From: Methanomassiliicoccus sp.
GTDB taxonomy: Archaea > Thermoplasmatota > Thermoplasmata > Methanomassiliicoccales > Methanomassiliicoccaceae
Assembly: GCA_012719175.1 (NCBI GenBank)
Contig: JAAYAX010000014.1
Span: 124,001 to 188,000 of the forward strand
Length of the DNA stretch: 64,000 bases
Direction: 5' to 3'
The notes under the pieces are model-generated. The model saw nothing but the letters and a program-made list of their open reading frames with translations, searched no databases and was not told the origin of the DNA. Positions 24,760 to 33,638 of this stretch are shown in pieces; within the stretch, counting starts at the first letter, position 1, and each line of letters begins with the position of its first letter. A program made the position numbers and the translations under genes.

Positions 24760-25829
24760 GACAGGACATATTCAAGCATGTTCATGTCCCTTGCGTCCTT
24801 AATCTCCTTGGCGACCCTTTGCCCTGTGCTCATGCCCGGCTGTACCATGTCCGAGTAAGGGGAGCCGGAGATGAAGGGATTGGTGCCCGCGACTATCCGG
24901 CAGGAAATCTCGAACACCTTGAACTCCAACTTGTCCGTGACGATAGTCTCCAAACAGAACGGCCCTATGAGTCCACCGAACAGCTCATAGCTCTTCTGGA
25001 TGACGCTCTCTCCCATCTCCAGGACCTGTGACAGCAGGCTCTCCCGTATGACGATGGGGATGTTGCCGGTTACCACTAGAGAGGGGAACATACCATGTTT
25101 CTTCAGCTCCTCAGTGGAGCCAAGCTTGTAGAGCTCGTCGATGTTGCTCTCATCCCTGCGGTCCATAGAGAGTAGCTCCAATGAGCCTTCTCCCACCTTA
25201 TATCCAGACTTTCGGATGGGAGAGTAGAAGTAGTGAAGGTAGTACCTGGTCCCGAGCACGTACTCCTGTATGGTGTATGACTCCTGGCTAAGATCGATGC
25301 CCATCTTGAACTCCATGTAGTCCTTGGCGATGAAGAACCCGCGCCCTCCCTTAGCTCCATTATATTTGACAAGGACCGGTTCCTTGATGTCCTTGGCATC
25401 AGCTATACGCTTTGGCATCTGGATGCCCGCGGATTCGAGCCAAGAGCGTTGGATATCACGGTCCTCCTCCCAGCGCAGAACGGAACGGTTCCCAAAAGTG
25501 GGGACCTCCATGGCCTCGAACCTCTTGGTCCCCATGTACTCCACGAAAGATCCATGAGGAATGATGATAACGTTGCGATCGGTCAACTCTGACGCCCTGT
25601 CCACGAAATCATCGTAGCTGTCGAACCTCATGAACTCATCAGGCTTTGACAGTGGAAAGGCATCGTAGAACCTGGTCTTCTGGTTGACCGCCAACCCCAG
25701 GGTCTTGAACCCTTCCTTCTTGGCGCCGTTGAACAACTGAAGAGAAGTATGAGAACACAACGTAGCGATGGTAATATCCTCAGGATCATAGTCTTTGACG
25801 ATCTCATTGATCCTTTTCCTTGGGACCAT
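24756..25829 (-). CDS. purP: IMP synthesis enzyme PurP (formate-dependent AICAR ligase)
   Basis: This 357-residue ATP-grasp enzyme formylates AICAR to FAICAR with free formate and ATP, in place of the folate-dependent PurH step. It begins with an N-terminal domain (ITIATLCSHTSLQLFNGAKK), followed by IPHGSFVEYMG near 90-100, the ATP-grasp VKYNGAKGGRGFFIAKDY and the CLETIVTD region. It is archaea-specific. It forms an operon with nep1. A TATA-like element lies at about 25852-25862. Confidence 0.95.
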   Translation of the reverse strand: MVPRKRINEIVKDYDPEDITIATLCSHTSLQLFNGAKKEGFKTLGLAVNQKTRFYDAFPLSKPDEFMRFDSYDDFVDRASELTDRNVIIIPHGSFVEYMGTKRFEAMEVPTFGNRSVLRWEEDRDIQRSWLESAGIQMPKRIADAKDIKEPVLVKYNGAKGGRGFFIAKDYMEFKMGIDLSQESYTIQEYVLGTRYYLHYFYSPIRKSGYKVGEGSLELLSMDRRDESNIDELYKLGSTEELKKHGMFPSLVVTGNIPIVIRESLLSQVLEMGESVIQKSYELFGGLIGPFCLETIVTDKLEFKVFEISCRIVAGTNPFISGSPYSDMVQPGMSTGQRVAKEIKDARDMNMLEYVLS

Positions 25830-25892
25830 AACAAAGCATTTCGAACCTTTCTGATAAACTTTTCCTACGACCGATTGGCAGGTCGGACGGAT

Positions 25893-26414
25893 TTAGATAA
25901 GCTTGATGCCCAATTGTTCAAAGATGAGATAGACTATGGTGGCCCGAGTTATGCCGGCAAGGAAATTGGTTAGAACGAAGTACCTAAGACTCATCAATCC
26001 CTTCTGGTTGAACAGAGAGAAGAGGTATAACGGTATTGTGTCGACCATTAGTGGGATGCTCAGGATCGCATAAAGGCCGTAGTACCTGGTCCGGGCCACG
26101 AAGCGCTGCATCAGTTCCATGAACTTGCGCGTGAACCCGCTCCGGGACATCAGGCTCGTCAACCCGTTGTTGATCTTATCACCTAGCGTGAACACGATGA
26201 TGGAGCCTACTGCCTTTCCAGAACCTAGGATCAGACCTTTAATGAAAATGGAGGTTTCAGGGCTGAAGAAAAGTCCTGCCTCTACCGGAATTGGCAGGAA
26301 AACGGTGGCCATCACTGCGTATATGAAGAAAACGATGCCGTAGATGACGGGGTCCGTCGATAAACCGCTTAAAAATTCCATGAACCCTGAGAAAATGTCC
26401 ACGGTCATGCTCAT
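25893..26414 (-). CDS. Integral membrane protein of unknown function (VTT/SNARE-associated-like)
   Basis: This 173-residue protein has about four hydrophobic segments: YGIVFFIYAVMATVFLPIPV near 25-44, GLILGSGKAVGSIIVFTLGD near 60-79, YGLYAILSIPLMVDTIPLYL near 113-132, and a C-terminal YFVLTNFLAGITRATIVYLI. The PIPVE and glycine-rich segments recall DedA/VTT proteins, but it is short. Role unknown; perhaps lipid or solute handling. A TATA box at about 26430-26440 places transcription at the ATG. Confidence 0.78.
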   Translation of the reverse strand: MSMTVDIFSGFMEFLSGLSTDPVIYGIVFFIYAVMATVFLPIPVEAGLFFSPETSIFIKGLILGSGKAVGSIIVFTLGDKINNGLTSLMSRSGFTRKFMELMQRFVARTRYYGLYAILSIPLMVDTIPLYLFSLFNQKGLMSLRYFVLTNFLAGITRATIVYLIFEQLGIKLI

Positions 26415-26678
26415 GGCGAGAGTTGGTTTATATGTTCTTGTGGTAAATTATCTCGTTATGACCGGGCAGGCGGTACAAGCAGGATAGAATGTGCCGGTCT
26501 TGAGCTAAAAGGGTGAAAGCGAGCGTGGACTGACCAGCCCATCTTTTGTTATGGCTAAGTTCCCGATACAGACGGACTTGTTCATCTTAGGGGTTAGTGG
26601 AAGAAGGATGAAAGTAGGCTCCAAAAGGGGTTCGACCGGCCAAATCTCTCATTATCCAGACTATTTTCCAACTGGGCA
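26415..26678. other. Divergent intergenic region without a supported gene
   Basis: The stretch holds the minus-strand TATA box near 26436 and an imperfect GACCGG...CCGGTC repeat near 26460-26500. No gene or known RNA could be assigned. Confidence 0.4.
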
Positions 26679-26689
26679 ATATATTTAAA
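26679..26689 (+). promoter_or_regulatory. TATA box of the 26723 gene
   Basis: ATATATTTAAA lies 34-44 bases before the ATG, predicting a leader of about 10 bases. Confidence 0.6.
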
Positions 26690-26722
26690 CCAAATCGTTG
26701 ATTACTCCTGACAGGGAAACTG

Positions 26723-27337
26723 ATGGCGCCGAAAACGAGTGGTGAGAAGGACGACTGGATGAAGCAGTTGGATGCCGAGTTGGAGAAACAAACCCAAGAA
26801 ATCATGAAGGACGCGGCGGAGCTGCAGACCCAGATGGGCGCTTTGAACAAGACCTTGATCTGTGACTTTGATAGGATCAAGGAACGGTTCGATAAGCAGA
26901 GAGTGTTCCTGACCATGGAGCCACAAAGGAGCGTGTATGCTCAGCAGGACGACACTCAGGAAAAATGGGACTTCAAGAATGAATTTCGGCCTGAGGAGAT
27001 CCGCAATATTCAGCTCATCGACAGGACCCAAGAGCAGGGCCGGATGGGTGATTCTCTCAAGGTATGGTATTACAACGACAACGGTGTTGTTCGCATGCGC
27101 ATGATATTCGAATACTGCGAGGGCGAGCACTATTACAAATATGCGGGATGGAAACGCGTGTTCGGCCAGTTCGTTATCTATGATGCTGCACTCAGTGATG
27201 TCGAGATCGATATGGTCCATGACAAGATGGCCGTCGTTGTAAAAGCCTGGTATGAGAGCCACCTTCGCCATAACCGGGAAGTTCTGATCAACGCCCTTAA
27301 GGAGAACTTTGAGAAAGGCGAAACTTTCACAGAGTAA
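26723..27337 (+). CDS. Soluble protein of unknown function with an N-terminal coiled coil
   Basis: This 204-residue protein is not recognised. Residues 8-55 form a charged helix likely to coil (DDWMKQLDAELEKQ, then EIMKDAAELQTQMGALNKTL). The remainder is a mixed alpha/beta domain (RMRMIFEYCEGEHYYKYAGW, then VIYDAALSDVEIDMVHDKM) ending in a basic helix. There is no signal peptide or membrane segment. It lies just upstream of the RPA operon but has its own promoter, and a hairpin separates it from the next gene. Confidence 0.8.
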   Translation: MAPKTSGEKDDWMKQLDAELEKQTQEIMKDAAELQTQMGALNKTLICDFDRIKERFDKQRVFLTMEPQRSVYAQQDDTQEKWDFKNEFRPEEIRNIQLIDRTQEQGRMGDSLKVWYYNDNGVVRMRMIFEYCEGEHYYKYAGWKRVFGQFVIYDAALSDVEIDMVHDKMAVVVKAWYESHLRHNREVLINALKENFEKGETFTE

Positions 27338-27397
27338 GCATCGGTTACCCTGCAAATCCCTTCATCAACAATTTATATTCTGTTTTCGTCACTCCTG

Positions 27398-27417
27398 CAG
27401 GGCTCCCTTGAGCCCTG
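27398..27417 (+). terminator. Hairpin between the 26723 gene and the RPA operon
   Basis: CAGGGCTC, loop CCTT, GAGCCCTG form a perfect 8-bp stem 60 bases past the stop at 27337 and upstream of the RPA TATA box. No T-tract follows; it may still be the 3' end structure. Confidence 0.5.
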
Positions 27418-27462
27418 GCATTACCATCTTTGGGAGGCACTTTCGGTCACCTCATAACAATG

Positions 27463-27472
27463 CATTTAATAC
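27463..27472 (+). promoter_or_regulatory. TATA box of the RPA operon
   Basis: CATTTAATAC predicts transcription from near 27495, about 16 bases before the start codon. Confidence 0.6.
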
Positions 27473-27510
27473 TCAGAAAGATAGGATAACGTGACTTCAT
27501 CAATCGAGGT

Positions 27511-28866
27511 ATGGAAATGATGAACAAAGAAGAGATCGCACCCCATGTGAAGGAGATTGCCAGGGTGCTGGAAGGGAAGGTTAAGGAGCAGGATATAGAG
27601 AAGGACCTGGACAACTACCTGAACGTCTACAGGATGTCCTTGGAGGCCTCCAAGAGGCATATCGTTCGCAAATACGGGGGAGACCCCAATTCTTTGACCA
27701 AGGGGGAGAGGAAACTGCTCTCCCAGCTCGGTCTAAGCGAGCAAAGTGTGGACCTTTTGGTAAGGGTAATGTCCTCGTCCACCAGGGAGGTCACGGTCAG
27801 CGGTTCGCCCAAGACCATTCTAAGCGGCATAATGGCCGATGAGAACGGCGGCACTGTGAAGTTCACGGTGTGGGATGTATCCAAGGCCGACCTGAAGGCG
27901 GGGGAGAACTACCTGATCCGTTATGCTTACACAAAGGAGTGGAACGGACAACCTGAGGTGCACCTCGGCAACCGTGTAGTGGTGGAGCTAAGACCGCAGG
28001 ACGAGGTGAAAGTGCCGGAGGGAATGGCCGTGCCGGAGGTCGGGGGAGGATATTCCGCTCCTCTAGTGGCCAAGGTCTCGGAGCTGAGGGAGAACATGAA
28101 CAATGTGACCTTAACGGCCTGCATCCTTAGCATAAAGAGCAGGGAAGTGGAGACCCCCACAGGCAAGAAGGCGATGTACACCGGGATAATGGCTGACGAG
28201 ACCGGCAAGGTCGAGTTCACTGCCTGGCATGATTTTGACCTTAAGGAGGGTGAGGTGGTCACCATCACCAATGCCTATGTGAAGGGCTGGAAAGGCATCC
28301 CTCGGTTGAGCTTTGGTGAGAAAGCGCAGGTCTCCCGGCCCAAGGTAAAGTTCCCCAGCCAACAAGAGCTATCGCAAGCCTCGAAGAAGACCATCGCAGA
28401 GCTGGAACGCTCCGGAGGGGCTGCCGATGTGGTAGTGCACGGAACGGTCGTGGACATAAAGAAAGGCACGGGGCTCATCTTCCGCTGCCCAGAATGTAAC
28501 CGTGTAGTGCAAAAGGGAGTGTGCCAGGTGCATGGAAAGGTGCATCAGGTGCCGGACCTGAGAATCAAATTGGTGGTGGATGACGGATCATCAGCCATGA
28601 CCGCGGTGATGAAGAAGGATGTTACCGAAGGCCTCACCGGGGTGACCTTGAAGGAAGCACTGGACGAGGCCCGTGAGACCATGGACCCCGAGTTCGTCGG
28701 ACGGCGTTTCGAGGAGTTGCTACTGGCCAAGCCCGTGGAGCTGAGAGGAAATGTCATATCTGATGATTACGGACTGTCCATGAACGTATCTGAGGCTAAG
28801 ATCGTGTTTCAGGACGTAAAGACCGAAGCTGAGGTCCTGCTGAGCAAGATAGAGGTGAACCTATGA
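27511..28866 (+). CDS. Replication protein A large subunit (multi-OB-fold single-stranded DNA-binding protein)
   Basis: This 451-residue protein coats single-stranded DNA in replication and repair. An N-terminal helical region (1-70) is followed by OB folds near 80-170 (TILSGIMADENGGTVKFTVW), 185-275 (MYTGIMADETGKVEFTAWH) and 300-420. The last one carries a zinc site C-x2-C-x8-C-x2-H in CPECNRVVQKGVCQVHGK near 328-345. The two repeated OB folds share the GIMADE motif. The gene overlaps the stop/start of the partner protein, as in other euryarchaeal RPA operons. Confidence 0.93.
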   Translation: MEMMNKEEIAPHVKEIARVLEGKVKEQDIEKDLDNYLNVYRMSLEASKRHIVRKYGGDPNSLTKGERKLLSQLGLSEQSVDLLVRVMSSSTREVTVSGSPKTILSGIMADENGGTVKFTVWDVSKADLKAGENYLIRYAYTKEWNGQPEVHLGNRVVVELRPQDEVKVPEGMAVPEVGGGYSAPLVAKVSELRENMNNVTLTACILSIKSREVETPTGKKAMYTGIMADETGKVEFTAWHDFDLKEGEVVTITNAYVKGWKGIPRLSFGEKAQVSRPKVKFPSQQELSQASKKTIAELERSGGAADVVVHGTVVDIKKGTGLIFRCPECNRVVQKGVCQVHGKVHQVPDLRIKLVVDDGSSAMTAVMKKDVTEGLTGVTLKEALDEARETMDPEFVGRRFEELLLAKPVELRGNVISDDYGLSMNVSEAKIVFQDVKTEAEVLLSKIEVNL

Positions 28867-29750
28867 TAACCAGGGAAGTTGCCTGGAGGGTGTTCGCCTT
28901 GGAGTACAACTCATCGACTCTGGAGATAAAGGGAGAGGGCGAGAAGGCCCCTTCGTATGTCATAACTCCACTGGGGGCTATGGTCAACCGCATCTTCATC
29001 GTAGGACTTATCACCGACCTGCAGAACAATGGCACCGAACAGGAGCCATACTGGCGTGCGCTGCTCTCGGATGGGATGAGCAAGTACTACATCTACGCTG
29101 GGAAGTACAATCCTGAGGCCACGCTGGTGCTTTCGAAACTGGAACCACCTGCCTATGTAGCAGTGGTAGGTAAGAGCCGCACTTATTCGCCTGAGGAGGG
29201 TAAGTTCTTCGTATCCATACGACCCGAGAAGATCGTAGCCGTGGAGGAGAGCGTCAAGGACAATTGGGTCCTGGACGCGGCCCGGTCCACCCTGGAACGC
29301 ATCGAGTGCGTGGAGGAGGCGCTTCAGATGGAATCTCCGACCATTGAGGCCTTGGTCAACCTGGGGTATAGCCATGCCCTGGCTGATGGCGTGGTGCGGG
29401 CCTTAGCACATTACGGTCAGGTCGACCTCAACAGGTACCGCGGAATGGTCTTGGAGGCCGTGGAACAGCTACTGCCCGATCGGGCTGGAGAGCTCACCAT
29501 ACTGACCGATGCCCCTAGTTCCGGTCCCGAGGAGATCGAGTACGAGGAAGATGATGGTGATAAGGAGGAGCTCGTCCTCAAGCTCATTGACAAGCTCGAT
29601 ACTAACAAGAAGGGTGCCCCTCTGGCAGATCTCATCAAGGAGGCTGCCAAGGCAGGAATAGGAGAGGTGGAGCTGGAGGAGATCAACAACTCCCTCCTCG
29701 ATAAGGGCTTAATCTACGAGCCTACGATAGGGAAGATGAAACGCATCTGA
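28863..29750 (+). CDS. RPA-associated protein (COG3390-like second RPA subunit)
   Basis: This 295-residue protein has an N-terminal OB-type domain (REVAWRVFALEYNSSTLEIK near 3-22, then RIFIVGLITDLQNN) and a helical middle. An acidic linker (EEIEYEEDDGDKEEL near 217-231) leads to a C-terminal winged-helix (VLKLIDKLDTNKKGAPLADL). That C-terminal wing is the protein-interaction module seen in RPA32. It is coded directly after the large RPA gene with an ATGA overlap, so the two act together on single-stranded DNA. Confidence 0.9.
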   Translation: MITREVAWRVFALEYNSSTLEIKGEGEKAPSYVITPLGAMVNRIFIVGLITDLQNNGTEQEPYWRALLSDGMSKYYIYAGKYNPEATLVLSKLEPPAYVAVVGKSRTYSPEEGKFFVSIRPEKIVAVEESVKDNWVLDAARSTLERIECVEEALQMESPTIEALVNLGYSHALADGVVRALAHYGQVDLNRYRGMVLEAVEQLLPDRAGELTILTDAPSSGPEEIEYEEDDGDKEELVLKLIDKLDTNKKGAPLADLIKEAAKAGIGEVELEEINNSLLDKGLIYEPTIGKMKRI

Positions 29751-29754
29751 GCCC

Positions 29755-29773
29755 TTTATTTTTTTATTTTTTA
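29755..29773. terminator. T-rich terminator between convergent genes
   Basis: CTTTATTTTTTTATTTTTTA lies between the RPA operon stop and the MEMO gene stop. On the plus strand it is a strong archaeal oligo-T signal. Confidence 0.6.
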
Positions 29774-30607
29774 TCAACGCGTGAGTATCAACGAGGCGTA
29801 ACCGACCACATCACGCATGGGCGTGACATCTCCGGAGTTGCCGTAATTGAGGAGTGATGCTCTCTCAGCCCCGCATGCGAGCATCGTCACCATGACCGGG
29901 CCGTAACCACACATAGACACATCCTTTCGAATCACTGTATCATAGACGCCCTCAGCGTCCATTGCAAGGATCTTATCGATGACCGCCTGGTCCATCCTCC
30001 GGGCCTCGGATGCGGGAACATAGTGAGAGAAGTCCGTGGATGCGAGTATCACAACATCCTTGCTCCCAATGGCATGCTTCAGCTCTTCCGCTACCTCTTT
30101 TGCGGTCTCATAGTCCTGAGCGGCCATGGCAATGGGCACTATCTTGACCTCCTCGCTGAAGTATTGGATGAAGGGGATCTGGACCTCGATGGAGTGCTCA
30201 TAGCGGTGGGCCATCGGATCATCGACCACCACGCTCTTCATCCTGTCCACGATTTCAAGGTCGATCTGCATCCTGCCCAAGGGTGTTTGGAAATCCTCCG
30301 AGGTCACCGCTACAGGGGCGCCCAATGCGTGATGGTTCGGGCCGATGATGATGAAGGTCTCGGGAAAACCATCCTCTGCCAAGGCGGCGTAGGTGAACAC
30401 GGCCACGGGGCCTGAATACACATATCCTGCGTGGGGGACCACCGCACCTACTATGCTCCTCTTCCCTTCTCCATTTAGCTCCGGTATTTTTCCATAGGAC
30501 GTCTCGAAGAGCTTGCCTATCTCGTCCAACGTCTGCTTCTCTGACTGAGGATAAAACTTTCCCGCTACAGCAGGTGCTCTCATAGCGCTAGAGGTTTGGG
30601 CAACCAT
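29774..30607 (-). CDS. MEMO1 family protein (AmmeMemoRadiSam system protein B type)
   Basis: This 277-residue protein belongs to the MEMO family, which has the fold of extradiol dioxygenases. It has GAVVPHAGYVYSGPVA near 53-68, IGPNHHALGAPVAVTS near 88-103 and DFSHYVPASE near 191-200, including the conserved histidines. In archaea it is often partnered with an AMMECR1 protein and a radical SAM protein, neither present here. The precise chemistry is not settled; metal binding is expected. Confidence 0.92.
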   Translation of the reverse strand: MVAQTSSAMRAPAVAGKFYPQSEKQTLDEIGKLFETSYGKIPELNGEGKRSIVGAVVPHAGYVYSGPVAVFTYAALAEDGFPETFIIIGPNHHALGAPVAVTSEDFQTPLGRMQIDLEIVDRMKSVVVDDPMAHRYEHSIEVQIPFIQYFSEEVKIVPIAMAAQDYETAKEVAEELKHAIGSKDVVILASTDFSHYVPASEARRMDQAVIDKILAMDAEGVYDTVIRKDVSMCGYGPVMVTMLACGAERASLLNYGNSGDVTPMRDVVGYASLILTR

Positions 30608-30639
30608 GACTATTTCTTATTATTGGAGATTGTTGTGGT

Positions 30640-30700
30640 GCAGACTAACGTTTTTTAGAAAATTAAAAAGATATTGAATTCTCGTCCCGAGGGGAGCGAG
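30640..30700 (-). terminator. Terminator after rps2
   Basis: On the minus strand, a TTCTCG/CGAGAA stem (about 30678-30701) is followed by an AT-rich tract with TTTTTAATTTT, a short distance past the rps2 stop at 30711. Confidence 0.5.
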
Positions 30701-30710
30701 AAAATGGGGT

Positions 30711-31322
30711 TTAGAGGGAGGCCTCAAAGTCGTCCATGGTGAGCTTGAACTCCTCATAGGACTTGATTATGCCCTTCTCTTTGAGTATCTCCCTGGTCAG
30801 AAGCCAGTAGACACAGGCAAGAGCCCGGCGGCCTTTATTGTTGGTAGGGATCACCAGATCGACATTTCTGGTCTCATTGTTGGCATCGCACAGGGCGACT
30901 ATGGGGACCCCGATATTCATGGCCTCGGCGATCGCCTGCTGGTCTGCTGCAGGGTCTGTGACAAGCAACACTTCGGGCTCGATGTACTCAGGAAGGATAG
31001 GGTTGGTCATAGTTCCCGGTACGAACCTGCCAGCGAAGACCTTGGTGCCGAGAGTCTTAGCCATGATCTTGGCCGGCTTTTGGCCGTACTGCCTCGCCGA
31101 GGATATCAGGATGCGATCGGGCTGGAACCGGGCCATGAACTTGGCCACTGCCCGGATACGGGCATCGGTCTGCTTCACATCCATGACATATAATCCGTCT
31201 GATCTGACCTTGAAGATGAACTTCTTCATGTCAGCGCTTTTCTGTTGGGTACCAATATGGACTCCGGAGGTGAGGTATACGTCCTCAGGCACCAGAAGCT
31301 CGGTCTTGATCTCATCGCTCAT
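30711..31322 (-). CDS. rps2: Small ribosomal subunit protein S2
   Basis: This 203-residue ribosomal protein has the archaeal S2 form: [20 protein letters not shown] near 16-35, [10 protein letters not shown] near 98-107, and [20 protein letters not shown] near 120-139. Length suits archaeal S2 without long extensions. It lies nine bases behind rpoK in a two-gene transcript. In many euryarchaea this cluster also contains rpl13, rps9, rpoN and enolase, all missing here. Confidence 0.97.
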   Translation of the reverse strand: MSDEIKTELLVPEDVYLTSGVHIGTQQKSADMKKFIFKVRSDGLYVMDVKQTDARIRAVAKFMARFQPDRILISSARQYGQKPAKIMAKTLGTKVFAGRFVPGTMTNPILPEYIEPEVLLVTDPAADQQAIAEAMNIGVPIVALCDANNETRNVDLVIPTNNKGRRALACVYWLLTREILKEKGIIKSYEEFKLTMDDFEASL

Positions 31323-31331
31323 CTGAAAACC

Positions 31332-31505
31332 TCATTTTTCTCTTCTTACAGTGATAGGAAGGACATCCCTATCGTATTCGAGCCTAGCAATCTCCACCGG
31401 GTCGATCATTCCCTCGGGTATGTCGATAAGGACCGGCGCGCCCAGTGACACCTGAAGCGACCTCGCACCGATGATACGCGCCTTCTCAAATCTAGTGTAC
31501 TTCAT
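31332..31505 (-). CDS. rpoK: DNA-directed RNA polymerase subunit K
   Basis: This 57-residue subunit (homologue of eukaryotic RPB6 and bacterial omega) helps assemble RNA polymerase. The sequence starts [20 protein letters not shown] and ends [21 protein letters not shown] chose the ATG at 31505 because the TATA box at 31545-31554 predicts transcription near 31522, inside the eight-codon extension from 31529. It is first in the rpoK-rps2 operon. Confidence 0.95.
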   Translation of the reverse strand: MKYTRFEKARIIGARSLQVSLGAPVLIDIPEGMIDPVEIARLEYDRDVLPITVRREK

Positions 31506-31544
31506 AATAGCACCACGTGGGAGTGGCATGATAATAACAGTCCG

Positions 31545-31554
31545 CTTATAAACC
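31545..31554 (-). promoter_or_regulatory. TATA box of rpoK-rps2
   Basis: GGTTTATAAG is strong and places transcription about 17 bases before the start chosen for rpoK. Confidence 0.65.
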
Positions 31555-31866
31555 TTTCGCTAATCAGAAAATCGACGTCCAGATCGTGTATTGCCATGCT
31601 CCTCATTCCATTTTTTTTACATCACCTAAACCGAACGTTGTGGGTGTGACTAAGGGATTTAGTGGTACGCCGATGACAAAAGGTAGTCTTAACCTTTACT
31701 AGCGGGGAAACCGGAAAATGGAGAGCGGGGGAGTTGTGCTTTTTCCCTTCGATGCAGCACGGGATCCATGAACTTTTGCTCTCGAAACTAATATGTATGA
31801 GTTCATCCTCCAAATTGTTCCGGCCTTACCTTCGTGCGAAAGTAATACCGAGAGCTATGCACGGAG
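31555..31866. other. Divergent intergenic region between rpoK and the MFS gene
   Basis: It contains a run of eight T residues near 31611-31619 and a plus-strand TATA-like ACTAATATG near 31787-31795 that could serve the MFS gene with a leader of about 50 bases. No gene is supported. Confidence 0.4.
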
Positions 31867-33081
31867 TTGCTCATCACGAGATCGAATATAGATCCGACCA
31901 CTACCTCGTTCCCCCAGAAACATTTTGGGGAAAGAACCCTGATAGCGTTCATCGCCCTACTGAGCGCGTTCATCCCCCTATCGACCGACCTTTATCTTCC
32001 GGCCCTGCCCAGCATGATGGAGCAGTACCAGGTCACAGAGGGCGTTTTGAACCTCACCCTCATAATTTTCTTCATCTTCTATGGTCTGGGACTTCTGTTC
32101 TGGGGTCCTCTAAGCGATAAGTATGGCCGGCGGCCAGTCCTGCTGATCGGCCTTGCCATCTACATAATGGCCAGCTTCCTGTGCTCCTTCTCAGGTAGCA
32201 TCACTGAGCTGATAATATTCAGAATCTTCCAGGCCATGGGGAGCGGGGCGGTGACCGCCGTTGCTACAGCCATGGTTAAGGATATTTTCGATGGGAGACG
32301 CCGAATAGTGGTGCTGGCTACAGTTCAGTCCATGGTGCTCATCGCGCCCGCGGTCGCACCGGTGCTGGGCGCGATGCTCCTTGAGGTAACTACTTGGCAG
32401 GGCGTGTTCCTGGTCCTCGCCGGGATCGGGACAGTGGCCCTGGCCGGCGCGCTATTCTTGACCGAGACCTTACATGCACGATTCACGGGTACGGTCATCG
32501 GCGCACTGGGTAGGTTAGGGGTCCTGTTGAAGAACGGGCGCTTCACGACCATGCTGGCCCTGTTCTCGCTCACCAGCGTATCGTCCATGGCGTTCGTCGC
32601 CTCCTCCTCATACATCTACGTGGCGGGTTTCGGCCTGGACGAGCAAGGCTTTAGCTATTACTTTGCATTGAACGCCATGGGCCTGATCCTAGCGCCGTTG
32701 GCCTTCATCTTCCTCTCTCGACGCTATGATATCAGGCCCATCATCACAGGCGGCTATATCATCATAGGCATGGCAGGTCTCGCGGTGATCCTCTTCGGGA
32801 ACGCAGGACCTTTGGCCTTCGCCATATCCCTGCTCCCAGCGACCTTCTGCGGCAGCCTAATCCGTGCGCCCGGCACCAACCTCATGCTGGAACAGCAGCG
32901 CCAGGACACAGGCTCGGCTTCCTCCCTCATCTCCTGCTCGAGCGTGCTTTTAGGGAGCGCTGGAATGTCCCTCATCTCCTTAGGGTGGAGCGATGTCATC
33001 CTAGTCCTTGGCTTCCTTAACGCCATCATCGGCTTATCCTGTCTCATCATTTGGTCAGCCATATCGAGGAGGGGTGGTTAG
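31867..33081 (+). CDS. MFS drug exporter, Bcr/CflA type
   Basis: This 404-residue transporter has 12 membrane helices. Residues 25-60 contain LSTDLYLPALPSMMEQYQVT, typical of the Bcr/CflA and DHA1 exporters, followed by the loop 2-3 signature GPLSDKYGRRPVLLIG. It would export drugs or other small compounds with protons. The only in-frame start ahead of the first helix is TTG at 31867, next to GGAG, so the exact start is uncertain. It ends with TAG, with TGA six codons later. It could have been acquired from bacteria. Confidence 0.9.
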   Translation: MLITRSNIDPTTTSFPQKHFGERTLIAFIALLSAFIPLSTDLYLPALPSMMEQYQVTEGVLNLTLIIFFIFYGLGLLFWGPLSDKYGRRPVLLIGLAIYIMASFLCSFSGSITELIIFRIFQAMGSGAVTAVATAMVKDIFDGRRRIVVLATVQSMVLIAPAVAPVLGAMLLEVTTWQGVFLVLAGIGTVALAGALFLTETLHARFTGTVIGALGRLGVLLKNGRFTTMLALFSLTSVSSMAFVASSSYIYVAGFGLDEQGFSYYFALNAMGLILAPLAFIFLSRRYDIRPIITGGYIIIGMAGLAVILFGNAGPLAFAISLLPATFCGSLIRAPGTNLMLEQQRQDTGSASSLISCSSVLLGSAGMSLISLGWSDVILVLGFLNAIIGLSCLIIWSAISRRGG

Positions 33082-33135
33082 ATCGCCTGTCATAGATGAA
33101 AGAACTTGGCCGATCGGAAAGTCCTCTCAGGCAGG

Positions 33136-33636
33136 TCACCGCTGGCGTGGATCCAGTCGTCTCTTCATGTAGGGGACCAGGCCGCCCGAGCCCAGGACAT
33201 CCATGAGGAACGGAGGTAGCGGCGTGAAATGCACCTCTCCACCCCTGGACCGGTTCCTCAGTAGGCCAGTTGCCAGGTCGAACTCCGCTATGTCCCCGTT
33301 GTTCAGAATTCGTCCGGCCTCCGGGCATATTATGATGGGCAGACCCACATTTATGGCATTGCGATAGAAGATGCGGGCCACGCTCCCGGCTATGACCGCG
33401 CTGACCCCTGCCGACCGTAGGGCTATCGGGGCCTGTTCGCGGGAGGAGCCGCAGCCGAAGTTGCGTCCGGCGAGTATGATGTCACCAGTCTGCACCCCTT
33501 TGGCGAACTGTGGGTCCAGGTCCTCCATGGCATGTGTTGCCAGATGCCCAGGGTCATAATTGTCCAGGTACCTTCCGGGTATGATGAGGTCTGTGTTTAC
33601 ATGGTCGCCGTACTTCCAGACCTTGCCGCTGATCAT
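33136..33636 (-). CDS. Aconitase-family dehydratase small subunit (LeuD/HacB type)
   Basis: This 166-residue swivel-domain subunit has KYGDHVNTDLIIPGRYL at 8-24 and GRNFGCGSSREQAP near 57-70, whose serine-arginine residues bind substrate. The short length and partner subunit are those of isopropylmalate isomerase, homoaconitase and related methanogen enzymes. These differ in a short loop next to the YLDN region, here GRYLDNYDPGHLA, and I cannot assign substrate with certainty. It is coded two bases after the large subunit gene. Confidence 0.92.
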   Translation of the reverse strand: MISGKVWKYGDHVNTDLIIPGRYLDNYDPGHLATHAMEDLDPQFAKGVQTGDIILAGRNFGCGSSREQAPIALRSAGVSAVIAGSVARIFYRNAINVGLPIIICPEAGRILNNGDIAEFDLATGLLRNRSRGGEVHFTPLPPFLMDVLGSGGLVPYMKRRLDPRQR

Positions 33637-33638
33637 AA

